Shown here: positions 8,282 through 16,571 of the stretch, one piece after another
How positions within the stretch are numbered: position 1 is the stretch's first letter
Layout: every line of letters starts with the position of its first letter
NCBI RefSeq assembly: GCF_902506195.1
Contig: NZ_LR732817.1
Coordinates: 3,129,407 to 3,193,406 of the forward strand
Direction: 5' to 3'
DNA from: Citricoccus sp. K5
GTDB lineage: Bacteria; Actinomycetota; Actinomycetes; Actinomycetales; Micrococcaceae
DNA: 64,000 nt
Translations under genes and position numbers: made by a program
The notes under the pieces: generated by a model
The model's input: the letters and a program-made list of their open reading frames with translations, nothing else
Databases searched by the model: none
What the model was told of the DNA's origin: nothing

Positions 8282-9433
8282 TCAACCGCGGCCCCCCTTC
8301 CGTTCGTACGTCACCAGGGAACCATTGCCGAACGTTCCCGTGGTGGCGTAGAGCGTGGAGCCGCCGAAGGCCACATCGGCGGGTGACTCTGCTGTGAAGA
8401 GGGTCTTGGCCGACGAACTGCCCCTCTTGATGACGGAGACCTCCCCGCCGAACATCTCGGCCACCACGATGTCCCCGTTCCGGTCCACGTCCAGACCGGT
8501 GGTGCCATGCATGCCGGTGGCCACGGCCCGGGCCTTCCCTGACCACGGATTGACCCGGTACACCGTGCTGATCGGCATCATCTCACCGGCACTGCCCTGG
8601 AGTGTGGAGACGTAGAGGTTCCCGTCCCGTCCGACCCGCACGTCCGTGGGCACCGGTTCGACGGTGTAGTCCGCCCCGACGACGCAGTCCGGCAGGGCCA
8701 AGCCCGAATCCGGAGCACCCAGCTGAGCATCGAAGCCGGCCTTCAGCTCCGCTGTCATCGTGATGGTGGTGGCGGGAAGCACGGCCACCGTGGAGATGCG
8801 CCGACTCTTCAGGTCCACCTTGAGGATCGCGTTCGCCGCGGCGTCCGCCACATAGGCGGTGTTCCCGTGGACATCGAGTTGGTAGGCGTGGGACTCCACG
8901 ATGCCCCGGTACCGATTGAGGGGCAGACCGGTGGCCTCCTCGAGCACCGCCACCTCGGCGGCACAAGTGGCGTCCAGTCCGCGCAGCCCGTACGTCTTCC
9001 GACGATCGGGGTTGTTGCGGTTCTCGTAGGCCATGAAGTCTCCACTGACCACCGTTCGCTTTCCGCGCTCGGAGGTCTTGACGAGATGGCTGGTGGGACC
9101 ACGGCCGTAGTCGGACTCGATATGGAAGGTGGAGCCCTTCGACACGTCGATGCCGACCAGCTCGTTGCCCAGCTCTTCGCTGACGGGAGGCCGCATCTGG
9201 TGGACGGTGGTGACGGTCCCCCGCCTGCTGACCTTGGACAGGGTTCCCGCGAAGCTCTGGGTGACGTAGGCCGATCCGTGGTGGCCGGCTGCAACGGACA
9301 GGGGGCCGACAAGTCCTTGCGCCACGGTCTCCGGGGCGGATGGGGTGGTCGAATGAGCCTGGGCGGGTGCTGCGATGAGGGTGACGGCAAGGGCCAGACA
9401 ACTGGCCGCGGCTGCCGCACGGGGCGTGCGCAT
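8282..9433 (-). CDS. Secreted ScyD/ScyE-like beta-propeller protein
   Basis: A 383-residue exported protein. A Sec signal peptide is clear: basic MRTPR, hydrophobic core, and AQA at 24-26 before the cleavage point. The mature part repeats NHL/propeller-like blades (DVHGNTAYVADAAANAILKV; DVRVGRDGNLYVST; GLDVDRNGDIVVAEMFGG) typical of ScyD/ScyE-family secreted proteins. Function in non-cyanobacteria is unknown. The start is fixed by GGAGG about 7 nt upstream of ATG 9433; the longer open frame upstream lacks a signal peptide at its N-terminus. Confidence 0.85.
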   Translation of the reverse strand: MRTPRAAAAASCLALAVTLIAAPAQAHSTTPSAPETVAQGLVGPLSVAAGHHGSAYVTQSFAGTLSKVSRRGTVTTVHQMRPPVSEELGNELVGIDVSKGSTFHIESDYGRGPTSHLVKTSERGKRTVVSGDFMAYENRNNPDRRKTYGLRGLDATCAAEVAVLEEATGLPLNRYRGIVESHAYQLDVHGNTAYVADAAANAILKVDLKSRRISTVAVLPATTITMTAELKAGFDAQLGAPDSGLALPDCVVGADYTVEPVPTDVRVGRDGNLYVSTLQGSAGEMMPISTVYRVNPWSGKARAVATGMHGTTGLDVDRNGDIVVAEMFGGEVSVIKRGSSSAKTLFTAESPADVAFGGSTLYATTGTFGNGSLVTYERKGGRG

Positions 9434-9793
9434 GGAGATCCTCCGAAGGGTGAAACGGCTGCCAGTGGACCGTCCCGGGCGGGACGGGCCAGTACCCGGG
9501 CGCGGAGCCGGGGGAGGCCTTCGGCGCGCGGGAACAGCAGGAGAGTATGGCCGGGACGGCAGGCCGGTCCATCCCCGGCCACCGCTCAAAAGACTGCCGC
9601 CGGACCGAGATGCTGCGGCGGCAGCGACGGCCCATGTCAGGTGATGTCAAGCTCTCGAAAGCCCGCATTCTGTGGAGGTTCGAGCCCGGTCCGTCCGAGG
9701 CTGCACACCCGGCGGCCGCGCCACTGTGGGATCGGGGACCGGCGCCGTGCGGACCGGCCTCCGTCCACGGGCGGGACCTGGTTAGATGACCGC
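9434..9793. other. 360-bp intergenic region between divergent genes
   Basis: Divergent control region of the secreted protein (minus) and the alcohol dehydrogenase (plus). It contains a small perfect palindrome at 9470-9487 (8-bp arms, 2-nt centre) inside the minus-strand leader and an exact TTGACA -35 hexamer on the minus strand at 9645-9650, without a convincing -10 at normal spacing. No gene or RNA could be supported here. Confidence 0.5.
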
Positions 9794-10789
9794 ATGCGAG
9801 CTTTCGGATACACGGAGTACGGCGGTCCCGAGGTCATGCACCACCTCGAGATGGAGGACCCGATGCCCGGTGAGGGGCAGGTGCTGATCCGCCTGGCCGC
9901 GGCCGGCGTGAACCCGGCGGACATCAAGGTCCGGTCGGGGTTGCGCCGGGATCGGATCGAGGTCCGGTTCCCCATGCCCATGGGCCGTGAGGCGGCCGGG
10001 GAGGTGCTCGACGTCGGCCCCGGGGTCACCGGGTTCCGTCCCGGAGACGCGGTGTTCGGCTCGACGGCGGCCGGGACGGGCGCGTTCGCCGAACAGGTCC
10101 TGCTCAGTGCGGCCGGCTCGGCGCTGCGGCCCGACGCGGTCTCCGCGGAACAGGCGGCCTCCCTGCCGGTGTCTGTGTGCACCGCCTTCGACGCCTTGGA
10201 CGAGCTCGATCTTCCCGATGGTGCCACGCTCCTGGTGCTCGGCGCCGGGGGCGGCGTGGGAACGGCTGCCTGCGGCTTGGCTCGGGACCGCGGATTGACC
10301 GTGCTGGGCGTGGCCTCGGAATCCAAGCGGCGGATCGTCGAGGAACTCGGCGCGTGCCATGTGGTCAAGGGAGACGGCTGGAGCGAGCGGGTGCGGGCCG
10401 AGGCCCCGGATGGGGTGGACGGCGTGATCGACACCGTGGGTGGTGAGACCCTCCGAGAAGCCGCAGGACTCCTCCGGGTCGGCGGCGAGGAAGGAGAGTC
10501 CGGGCAGGGAGCCGGACGGCGGAGGGGAGAGCGGGGACAGTCCGGGCCGAACCGTTCGCGCGTGCTGCCGCTGCGCAGTGTGGCCGACTACGAACTGGCC
10601 CGCGAGCTCGGCGGGGCGCCTGTCTCCCGTCGCCGCACCACTGCGGTCTACTCGCAGGTCGCCGAACTGGTGGCCGCGGGGCACTTCACCCCGGTGGTCT
10701 CCACCGCCTATCCGTTCTCGGAGGCGGCGGAGGCGGTGGCCGCCGTCGAGTCCGGCTGCCCCGTGGGCAATGTGGTGGTGGCCGGCTGA
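9794..10789 (+). CDS. Zinc-type alcohol dehydrogenase / quinone oxidoreductase-like protein
   Basis: A 331-residue MDR-superfamily protein. The N-terminal GroES-like domain starts MRAFGYTEYGGPEV and has GVNPADIKVRSG; the NADP-binding domain has LVLGAGGGVGTAACGLA. The catalytic zinc ligands of classical alcohol dehydrogenases are absent, so a zeta-crystallin/quinone-reductase type activity is more likely. Near residue 235 is a low-complexity Gly/Glu/Arg-rich insert (GGEEGESGQGAGRRRGERGQ) unlike the family. The last seven codons including the stop are imperfectly duplicated downstream (10772-10813). Confidence 0.88.
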   Translation: MRAFGYTEYGGPEVMHHLEMEDPMPGEGQVLIRLAAAGVNPADIKVRSGLRRDRIEVRFPMPMGREAAGEVLDVGPGVTGFRPGDAVFGSTAAGTGAFAEQVLLSAAGSALRPDAVSAEQAASLPVSVCTAFDALDELDLPDGATLLVLGAGGGVGTAACGLARDRGLTVLGVASESKRRIVEELGACHVVKGDGWSERVRAEAPDGVDGVIDTVGGETLREAAGLLRVGGEEGESGQGAGRRRGERGQSGPNRSRVLPLRSVADYELARELGGAPVSRRRTTAVYSQVAELVAAGHFTPVVSTAYPFSEAAEAVAAVESGCPVGNVVVAG

Positions 10790-10813
10790 GACGTGGTGGT
10801 GACTGGCTGAGGA
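10772..10813 (+). repeat. 21-bp imperfect duplication across a stop codon
   Basis: 10772-10792 and 10793-10813 match at 17 of 21 positions. Each copy reads GTG GTG GTG ... GGC TGA in the dehydrogenase frame, so the stop codon at 10787-10789 is repeated in frame at 10808-10810. Confidence 0.6.
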
Positions 10814-10849
10814 TTGCGGGTGGCTCAGATGGCGGTCGACCGCGCGAGG

Positions 10850-11710
10850 TCAAACGGCGGTAACCCAGGGGCGCAGGAGATCACCGATCTGCTCCTCGGA
10901 GCGGTAGGGCAACACGTCGAAACCCCCCAGGCCGGCACCGGGCTCGGCAGATCGGCCCCAGTCCTGACGGAACTCGAGCACCGCGATGTCATGGTCCACG
11001 ATCGTCACCACCACGCTACGGCGGCCCGGCGGAGAGGCCTCGATGACCAGTGTGGCGGCGGACTCCCAGTAGAGCCGTGCAGCCATCAGGGATCCGGCCG
11101 GGGTGGGATGGAGCCTGCCGTCCAGCAGGTTCAGCCGCTGCAGCAGTTCGAGTTGCGCCGGGTCCTTCTGCAAGGAGCGGGCTCCGCCCCACGCGGCGTT
11201 GACGACGGCTTGCACCGAACGCTGGGGGATCGGTCCGAGCGGTGGGGCGTAGCCGGTCGGCACGGGGGCCAATTCCGTGCTGATGGCCACCGTGGACCAG
11301 CTCGGCGCCACGTCTCCTGGTACGGGTACGGGCCCCCCGGGCCTGGGGGCTAGGCCCTCCAGGGCCCGGACCCAGCGGGGCCGCCATCGGGCGGGCATGC
11401 CGGAGGTGCCCATGAAGTGTCCGACGACCACGAGGGTCAGCCCACCGAAGAAGCCCACGGACCAGGCGATGCCGCTGGCCGTCGACGGGCCTCCGGCGGC
11501 GAAGAGATCGGCCACGGGAGTGGAGAGCCCCATCAGGATGAGGCCGGCGCCGATGGGGACCATGGCCGGTCCGAGGTAGCCGGCGTAGATGAGGGGGCGG
11601 GAGAGCCACCGGCGGTTCCACCCGGCGTAGGCACCCCGGCCCAAGACCAGGAATGCCGCGCCAATCAGGAAAAAGAACCACACGATGCCGCTCCCTCTTC
11701 GGACGGTCAC
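10850..11710 (-). CDS. Hypothetical membrane protein
   Basis: A 286-residue protein of unrecognised family. The N-terminal third has three hydrophobic segments (about 8-26, 41-63 and 80-102), the rest is soluble and could be cytoplasmic. The soluble part contains a helix-rich section ending in a region with alternating hydrophobic residues (VTIVDHDIAVLEFRQDWG). The start is GTG 11710; no strong Shine-Dalgarno is visible. It converges on the alcohol dehydrogenase with a 60-bp gap and is divergent from osmC. Confidence 0.75.
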   Translation of the reverse strand: MTVRRGSGIVWFFFLIGAAFLVLGRGAYAGWNRRWLSRPLIYAGYLGPAMVPIGAGLILMGLSTPVADLFAAGGPSTASGIAWSVGFFGGLTLVVVGHFMGTSGMPARWRPRWVRALEGLAPRPGGPVPVPGDVAPSWSTVAISTELAPVPTGYAPPLGPIPQRSVQAVVNAAWGGARSLQKDPAQLELLQRLNLLDGRLHPTPAGSLMAARLYWESAATLVIEASPPGRRSVVVTIVDHDIAVLEFRQDWGRSAEPGAGLGGFDVLPYRSEEQIGDLLRPWVTAV

Positions 11711-11896
11711 TGACGCGTGCCTCCTCCGCAGGGCACCGCCGCCGAGTGTACCGACGATAGACCTCTGAGCACTGACAATCCGGAGGCATTCTGGTTACGG
11801 TGGCCTCAGTGGTGTGGAAGATACGGCTACGAGCGCTTCGTGTTCGTTGCGGACCTCTCACACCGACCTATGACCAGACTTAACAGGAGGAACTCC

Positions 11897-12331
11897 ATGC
11901 CCCGTCCGATCGTCAGCAAGGCCAGCACCCAGTGGAACGGTGACCTGTTCACCGGTTCCGGGACCACCGCCCTCGAGACGTCCAAGGCCGCCACCTTTGA
12001 CGTGAATTGGAAGGCCCGGGCCGAGGAGGCGGGAGCCACCACGAATCCTGAGGAACTGCTCGCCGCCGCCCACTCCACCTGTTACACCATGCAGTTCTCC
12101 AACATGCTCAAGGAGAACGGCACCGCCCCCACCCGCCTGGAGACCACCGCGGACGTCACCTTCGAGGCCGGCGTCGGTATCACCGGCATCACGCTGGTCG
12201 TCAAGGGCCAGGTCGAGGGGATCTCCACCGAGGACTTCGTGAAGATCGCGGACCAGGCCAAGGACCAGTGCCCGGTGTCCCAGGCGCTCGCCGGCGTCAA
12301 GGACATCACCGTGGACGCCACCCTGGCCTGA
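11897..12331 (+). CDS. osmC: OsmC family peroxiredoxin
   Basis: Thiol peroxidase that detoxifies organic hydroperoxides. The 144-residue product has both redox cysteines: C62 in AAAHSTCYTM and C125 in DQCPVSQAL, the pattern of the OsmC subgroup (rather than Ohr). The ATG is fixed by AGGAGG at 11885-11890. It stands alone, convergent with an LLM flavin enzyme 2 bp away. An OhrR-type regulator is encoded at 58.0-58.5 kb; a link is possible but not shown. Confidence 0.93.
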   Translation: MPRPIVSKASTQWNGDLFTGSGTTALETSKAATFDVNWKARAEEAGATTNPEELLAAAHSTCYTMQFSNMLKENGTAPTRLETTADVTFEAGVGITGITLVVKGQVEGISTEDFVKIADQAKDQCPVSQALAGVKDITVDATLA

Positions 12332-12333
12332 GG

Positions 12334-13404
12334 TCAGGCGCCGTGGCCTGAGGACGGATGGCCGCCCTCTCCGGCGAACAGCCCCGCCACGAGTTCGTCC
12401 GAGCGGCGCTGGCCGGCCGGATCGCTCATGCCTCCGGTCACCAGCAGCTCATCGGCACCGGTGAAGTCCACCAAGGACGACACTGCCGCGTGCATCTCCT
12501 CCGGAGAGCCGTGGATGCCGGAGGCGAGGTTCTCCTCCACGCGCCGTCGGTCGCGGTCGGTGACCGGGCCGGCGTCGGCCTCGCCGCGAAGCCTCGCCCG
12601 GATGTCCGTGATGGGTTCCAGAGCGCGGAACTCGCCCTTCACCCTCGACTGGGCCAGCGCCCAGGCCTCCGGTAGGACCAGGTCCCGCGCCGCCTCGCGG
12701 GTGTCCCCCACGGCGAGGTTCACCGAGACGATGACGTAGGGCTCCGCGAACCATGGCGAGGGGCGGAAGTCGCGGCGATAACGGGCAAGGCCTTCATGTC
12801 CCGCTTGGCCGCTGCGCTGAAACAGGGAGGGCCCGCCCACGACGACGGCCAGCCCGGCCTCCGCGGCCCAGCGCAGTCCCTGCCCGGTCGCCAGGACGAA
12901 CACCGGGGTGACGGCATGATCCTGCGGGCGTGCGGTGAACGGCCCGGTGCCGCCGAGGAACCCCAGCAGTTCGGCGAGGTCCTCTGGGAACTGCTGCGCG
13001 GCCTCCTTGTCCCGGCGCAGCGCCGCCCGGACGGCCGGGGTGAAGCCCACGGAACGGCCCAGACCCAAATCGATGCGTCCCGGGTGCAGGGCTTGGAGCG
13101 TGGCGGTCTGCTCTGCCACGATCAGGGGCTGGTGGTTCGGCAGCATGACCCCGCCGGAGCCCACCCGGATCCGATCCGTGGCCCCGGCGATGGCGGACAT
13201 GAGCAGTGTCGGGGCGGAGCCGGCAATGCCGGGCACGCCGTGGTGCTCGGCCACCCAGAATCGGGAGTATCCCAGCTCCTCCGACCGTCGGGCCCGGGCG
13301 ATGACCTTCTTCAGCACCTCGGCCTCGGTGAACCCCTCGATCGTGTTGGCGCGGTCGAGGAGGGACAGGGGCAGGCTGGCGTGGCGCGAGGTCATGTCCG
13401 GCAT
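12334..13404 (-). CDS. LLM-class flavin-dependent oxidoreductase
   Basis: A 356-residue luciferase-like monooxygenase of the MsnO8 group, using reduced flavin to oxidise an unknown small substrate. Landmarks are PLSLLDRANTIEG at the N-terminus, YSRFWVAEHHGVPGIAGSAP, IRVGSGGVMLPNHQPLIVAEQ and GRIDLGLGRSVGF. ATG 13404 is used; a second in-frame ATG three codons later is equally possible. It is divergent from the DHFR-like gene at 13502 and stops 2 bp from osmC. Confidence 0.9.
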   Translation of the reverse strand: MPDMTSRHASLPLSLLDRANTIEGFTEAEVLKKVIARARRSEELGYSRFWVAEHHGVPGIAGSAPTLLMSAIAGATDRIRVGSGGVMLPNHQPLIVAEQTATLQALHPGRIDLGLGRSVGFTPAVRAALRRDKEAAQQFPEDLAELLGFLGGTGPFTARPQDHAVTPVFVLATGQGLRWAAEAGLAVVVGGPSLFQRSGQAGHEGLARYRRDFRPSPWFAEPYVIVSVNLAVGDTREAARDLVLPEAWALAQSRVKGEFRALEPITDIRARLRGEADAGPVTDRDRRRVEENLASGIHGSPEEMHAAVSSLVDFTGADELLVTGGMSDPAGQRRSDELVAGLFAGEGGHPSSGHGA

Positions 13405-13501
13405 AACGGGATCGTCGCACGGAATATTGCCGAGACCGGCGGGACCGGTGGCCGGCTGTGGGACCTGCCGGCCGGCGTCGGGCGTTTGTTACCGTGCGCG
13501 C

Positions 13502-14071
13502 ATGGCCGTCATCTACGAAACCGCCGCCACCCTCAACGGATTCCTCGCGACCGAGGACGACTCCCTGGACTGGCTCTTCCAGATCCCCGGTGAGCAGCCG
13601 GACATCACCGACTTCATGGGCTCCGCTGCCGCCATGGTGATGGGCTCCACCACCTATGAATGGGTGCTTGCGGTCGAGGACCTCGTGGCCCATCCGGAGA
13701 AGTGGGCCTCGTCCATGGGGCGGAAGCCGGTGTTCGTGTTCTCCACCCGGGACCTGCCCGTCCCGGCGGGAGCTGACGTGCGGATCCTCGACGGCGACGT
13801 CGGACGGCACCTTTCCGAGATCCGGGCGGCAGCCGGAGGCGGGGACATCTGGATGATGGGCGGGGGAGGATTGGCCGCCCAGTTCCTGGCGGCTGACGCG
13901 TTGGACCGGATCGCCATCACCATGGCACCGGTGACATTGGCCCGGGGGAAACCGTTGTTCTCGGGTGACGTGTTCTGGGACCGGCTGCGGCTGCGGTCCG
14001 CCGAGAAGGTCGGGGAATGGGCCCGCCTCGTCTATGACATCACCCCCGCGGAGCGCGGCACGAACCGCTGA
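13502..14071 (+). CDS. Dihydrofolate reductase family protein (RibD C-terminal type)
   Basis: A 189-residue protein of the RibD-C/DHFR-like superfamily: AATLNGFLATEDDSLDWLF at the start, MVMGSTTYEW in the middle and GGDIWMMGGGGLAAQF as the nucleotide-binding loop. Members reduce unknown substrates with NADPH; true DHFR residues are not all present. A TACCGT -10 candidate at 13490-13495 lies 6 nt before the ATG with no Shine-Dalgarno, suggesting a leaderless message. Two related genes occur at 34.8-36.0 kb. Confidence 0.85.
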   Translation: MAVIYETAATLNGFLATEDDSLDWLFQIPGEQPDITDFMGSAAAMVMGSTTYEWVLAVEDLVAHPEKWASSMGRKPVFVFSTRDLPVPAGADVRILDGDVGRHLSEIRAAAGGGDIWMMGGGGLAAQFLAADALDRIAITMAPVTLARGKPLFSGDVFWDRLRLRSAEKVGEWARLVYDITPAERGTNR

Positions 14072-14152
14072 CCGCGGTGTCCCCCTGATGTAGCCCACGG
14101 GACCGGTCCGGCATCACATGAAGAGCCGAAAACATCCTTCTCTGTTGTAATA

Positions 14153-14165
14153 GTGTGTGACACAC
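14153..14165. promoter_or_regulatory. Palindrome at the padR promoter
   Basis: GTGTGT-G-ACACAC forms a perfect 6+1+6 palindrome two bases after a TGTAAT -10 candidate (14146-14151) and 15 bp before the padR start. Its place and symmetry fit an autoregulatory PadR operator. Confidence 0.55.
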
Positions 14166-14180
14166 AGTAAAGTGTGAGGC

Positions 14181-14528
14181 GTGAACGAAGAACTGGCTTC
14201 CGCCCTCGCCACCCACCGGCAGGAATTGCGGCGCGGCACCCTCGTGGTCTCCTGTCTGTTGGCCTGCCGAACCCCTCGCTACGGGTACGCCCTGCTGGAG
14301 TACCTGGCGTCCGCAGGGATGGACGCGGAGGCCAACACGCTCTATCCGTTGCTGCGCCGACTGGAAGGGCAGGGTCTCCTGAAGGCGGAGTGGAACACGG
14401 AGGAGCCCCGCCCACGGAAGTACTACAGCCTCACTGATGACGGAGCCGGGATGGCGGACGAGCTCCGGGACGAATGGACACGACTGACGGCCAGCATGGC
14501 CACCCTCTGGAAGGAATCACCACGATGA
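14181..14528 (+). CDS. PadR family transcriptional regulator
   Basis: A 115-residue winged-helix repressor: GTLVVSCLLACRTPRYGYALLEYL is the PadR N-terminal helix-turn-helix and NTLYPLLRRLEGQGLLKAEW the recognition region and wing. Start GTG 14181 follows GAGG. Its stop overlaps the start of the HAAS membrane protein by 4 bp (ATGA), a translational coupling typical for PadR-s2/HAAS pairs that control envelope or division traits in Gram-positives. A palindrome 15 bp upstream probably serves autoregulation. Confidence 0.92.
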   Translation: MNEELASALATHRQELRRGTLVVSCLLACRTPRYGYALLEYLASAGMDAEANTLYPLLRRLEGQGLLKAEWNTEEPRPRKYYSLTDDGAGMADELRDEWTRLTASMATLWKESPR

Positions 14529-15517
14529 CCGCATTGACCCGTCGCTACATTGACCAGGTCGTCGCGCATCTGCCCGAAGGACAGCGCGGGGACATCTCCC
14601 GTGAGTTGGCCGCCCTGATCTCGGACATGCAGGAGGAACGGCTCGCCACCGGTGCCGGCGAGGCCGCCGCCGAGCGTGACGCCCTGGAGGAGCTCGGTGA
14701 CCCGGCACGGCTGGCCGCCCGGTATCGCAGCGCCCCGAACTACCTGATCGGTCCCGAGCTGTACCCGGTCTACGTCCGCTCACTGCAGTGGCTGGTGCCG
14801 GTGGTCCTGGTGGTTTCCCTGATCGTCAACATCGTGGTGTATTCCACCACGGAGCCCGAGGGTCATGTCGGGGCGATGATCGGGCAGATCGTGGGGCCGC
14901 TGATCAGTGCGATGTTCTGGCTCCTGGGATCCGTGACCCTGTTCTTCTGGGTCTTCGAACGCGTTGCCCAGCCTCGGGACCGGGCCGCCGTTGCACGGGA
15001 CGGAGTCCGGAACTGGAGTGTCGACGACCTGGAGATCGAGGTGGTCCACGCACGGGAGGCCCGCTCGGAGGCCATCGGTGGTCTGGTCATGCTGGTACTC
15101 CTGGCTCTGGTGCCGCTGATCCCGACCTCGTTCTTCTATGTGGGGCACTTGAACGATGGCGGACCGTTCGTCAACCAGGACCTGTGGACCTTCTGGCTCC
15201 CGGCCTACTACGTACTCCTCGCCGTGGAGGCGATGCTGGGCATCTGGACGATTGTCCAGGGCCGCACCACTCGGCCTCGACTGGCGGCCCGGGCTGCTCT
15301 CGATGTGGTGGCCGGCGTGTTCTTCACCGTGCTGGTCCTGACGCAGCAGGTCATCGACCCCGCGATCGACTCCGGCATCATCCAGACCTCCAGGGCCACG
15401 GACTGGGTGGACGTGCTCTATCTCGTGGTCATCTGGGGAGTCGTCCTCTGGGACCTGTATGTCTGCGTGAAGATCTGGCGGACCCTGGGAGTGCCGGAGC
15501 GCCTGGTCACGGCGTGA
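14525..15517 (+). CDS. HAAS-domain membrane protein (PadR partner)
   Basis: A 330-residue protein with an N-terminal HAAS signalling domain (about 1-75; RYIDQVVAHLP, then ALEELGDPARLAARY) and about six membrane segments (starting near 83, 114, 178, 217, 258 and 290). It probably works with the PadR regulator encoded just upstream, either sensing an envelope cue or being its main target. The gene ends with a double stop TGA TAA. Confidence 0.85.
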   Translation: MTALTRRYIDQVVAHLPEGQRGDISRELAALISDMQEERLATGAGEAAAERDALEELGDPARLAARYRSAPNYLIGPELYPVYVRSLQWLVPVVLVVSLIVNIVVYSTTEPEGHVGAMIGQIVGPLISAMFWLLGSVTLFFWVFERVAQPRDRAAVARDGVRNWSVDDLEIEVVHAREARSEAIGGLVMLVLLALVPLIPTSFFYVGHLNDGGPFVNQDLWTFWLPAYYVLLAVEAMLGIWTIVQGRTTRPRLAARAALDVVAGVFFTVLVLTQQVIDPAIDSGIIQTSRATDWVDVLYLVVIWGVVLWDLYVCVKIWRTLGVPERLVTA

Positions 15518-15595
15518 TAACGGTGGGAGTCGCGCGCTGCGGGCATATCCGGGCTGGCAGGACCCGGATGACGTTCAGGTGCCGTTCAGGCGGCC

Positions 15596-15650
15596 GCAAG
15601 GTTGCGATTTAATAACGAGTGTGTACCTTTAAGTAACGGTCCGATAACCC
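15596..15650 (+). promoter_or_regulatory. AT-rich candidate promoter of the NlpC/P60 gene
   Basis: An unusually AT-rich stretch stands out in the 243-bp gap before the cell-wall hydrolase. TTGCGA at 15602-15607 and TACCTT at 15624-15629 are separated by 16 bp, a weak match to a housekeeping promoter. That would leave a leader of about 125 nt. The leader was checked for the c-di-AMP (ydaO) riboswitch core and none was found. Confidence 0.35.
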
Positions 15651-15760
15651 CAGCGGATGCCGGACGGTGACCCATTCCAGCCTGTGAAGGCCGCGGGGTG
15701 GGCGCTGCCCGGATCCGGGGACCGCCGTGCGTACACCGTCGTCAATCAAGGTATGAATCC

Positions 15761-16462
15761 ATGAACTACCCCACCCGCCGTGACCGCCTCGCCGCCGAGC
15801 TGCAGGCCCGCCGGTCCCGCCGTCGCCGCTCCCTGACCGTCGGCGCCCTCGGCGTGACCACCGCTGCCGGCGCCCTGCTGGCCGGGGTGGCACCCGCCTC
15901 CGCCAACGATGGCTCGCAGCAGGCCTCGTCCTACCAGGACTGGAGCTATCAGGGTGAGTCGACCGGCTCGGCCTCCTCCACCTACTCATCGTCCAGCTCT
16001 GCCTCGGACTACTCCAGCGCCTCGGCCGGATCCTCGAGCGAGGGTGCCACCTACCAGCTGGCCTCCTACTCCTCGACATCCGGCTCTTACGGAGCAGCGG
16101 CGGACTGGGCCGTATCCACCGCCAATGACTCCTCTGTGGGCTACACCTACGGCGGCAACGGGCCGTCCGCCTATGACTGCTCCGGATTCACCCAGAGCGC
16201 CTTCGCTCAGGCCGGCGTGGACATCCCGCGGACCTCCGGCGCGCAGTACTCCGGGGCTAACCAATATGTGGGGTTGGACGAGCTGCAGGTCGGTGACCTG
16301 GTGTTCTGGTCCAACAACGGGTCGGCCTCCGGCATCTACCACGTGGCTGTGTACGTGGGTGACGGAAAGATCGCCCACGCCCGCAACTACACCGAGGGTG
16401 TCTCCGTCACCGACGTGGACTACAGCCCCTGGAACATGATGGGCACGGCCGCCCGGTACTGA
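15761..16462 (+). CDS. Secreted NlpC/P60 peptidoglycan hydrolase
   Basis: A 233-residue exported gamma-D-glutamyl-diamino-acid endopeptidase. A long basic signal peptide ends at ASA (46-48). Residues about 50-108 are a Ser/Tyr-rich low-complexity spacer. The catalytic domain has C140 in SAYDCSGF, H194 in GIYHVAVYVG and H206 in KIAHARNY, a complete NlpC/P60 triad. No LysM or SH3 binding domain is present. It probably trims peptide stems at the cell surface. Confidence 0.92.
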   Translation: MNYPTRRDRLAAELQARRSRRRRSLTVGALGVTTAAGALLAGVAPASANDGSQQASSYQDWSYQGESTGSASSTYSSSSSASDYSSASAGSSSEGATYQLASYSSTSGSYGAAADWAVSTANDSSVGYTYGGNGPSAYDCSGFTQSAFAQAGVDIPRTSGAQYSGANQYVGLDELQVGDLVFWSNNGSASGIYHVAVYVGDGKIAHARNYTEGVSVTDVDYSPWNMMGTAARY

Positions 16463-16483
16463 TCCGGTTCCGTAGCCACTCTC

Positions 16484-16526
16484 ATCGTGCCGGGCCACAG
16501 TGATCATCACTGTGGCCCGGCACGAT
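16484..16526. terminator. Strong bidirectional hairpin
   Basis: A perfect 20-bp inverted repeat (16484-16503 with 16507-16526) with a 3-nt centre lies between the NlpC/P60 gene and the convergent large membrane protein gene. No T-run follows on either strand, but length and position argue for a shared terminator. Confidence 0.8.
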
Positions 16527-16571
16527 TGGTGTGGTTGTCCTGACCTTGCCCGGAAATTGCCCGGAAAGTGG

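Noticed and set aside
9670-9705. tRNA T-arm-like string GGTTCGAGCCC suggesting a tRNA fragment or att site
   Set aside because: The flanking bases do not pair into a T-stem and no acceptor, D or anticodon arms are present.
8867-9793. Long 5' extension of the alcohol dehydrogenase frame
   Set aside because: Antisense to the secreted propeller gene; the recognisable dehydrogenase begins at 9794.
15518-15760. c-di-AMP (ydaO) riboswitch before the NlpC/P60 hydrolase
   Set aside because: The context is classic for this riboswitch in actinobacteria, but the conserved core segments could not be found in the leader on either strand.
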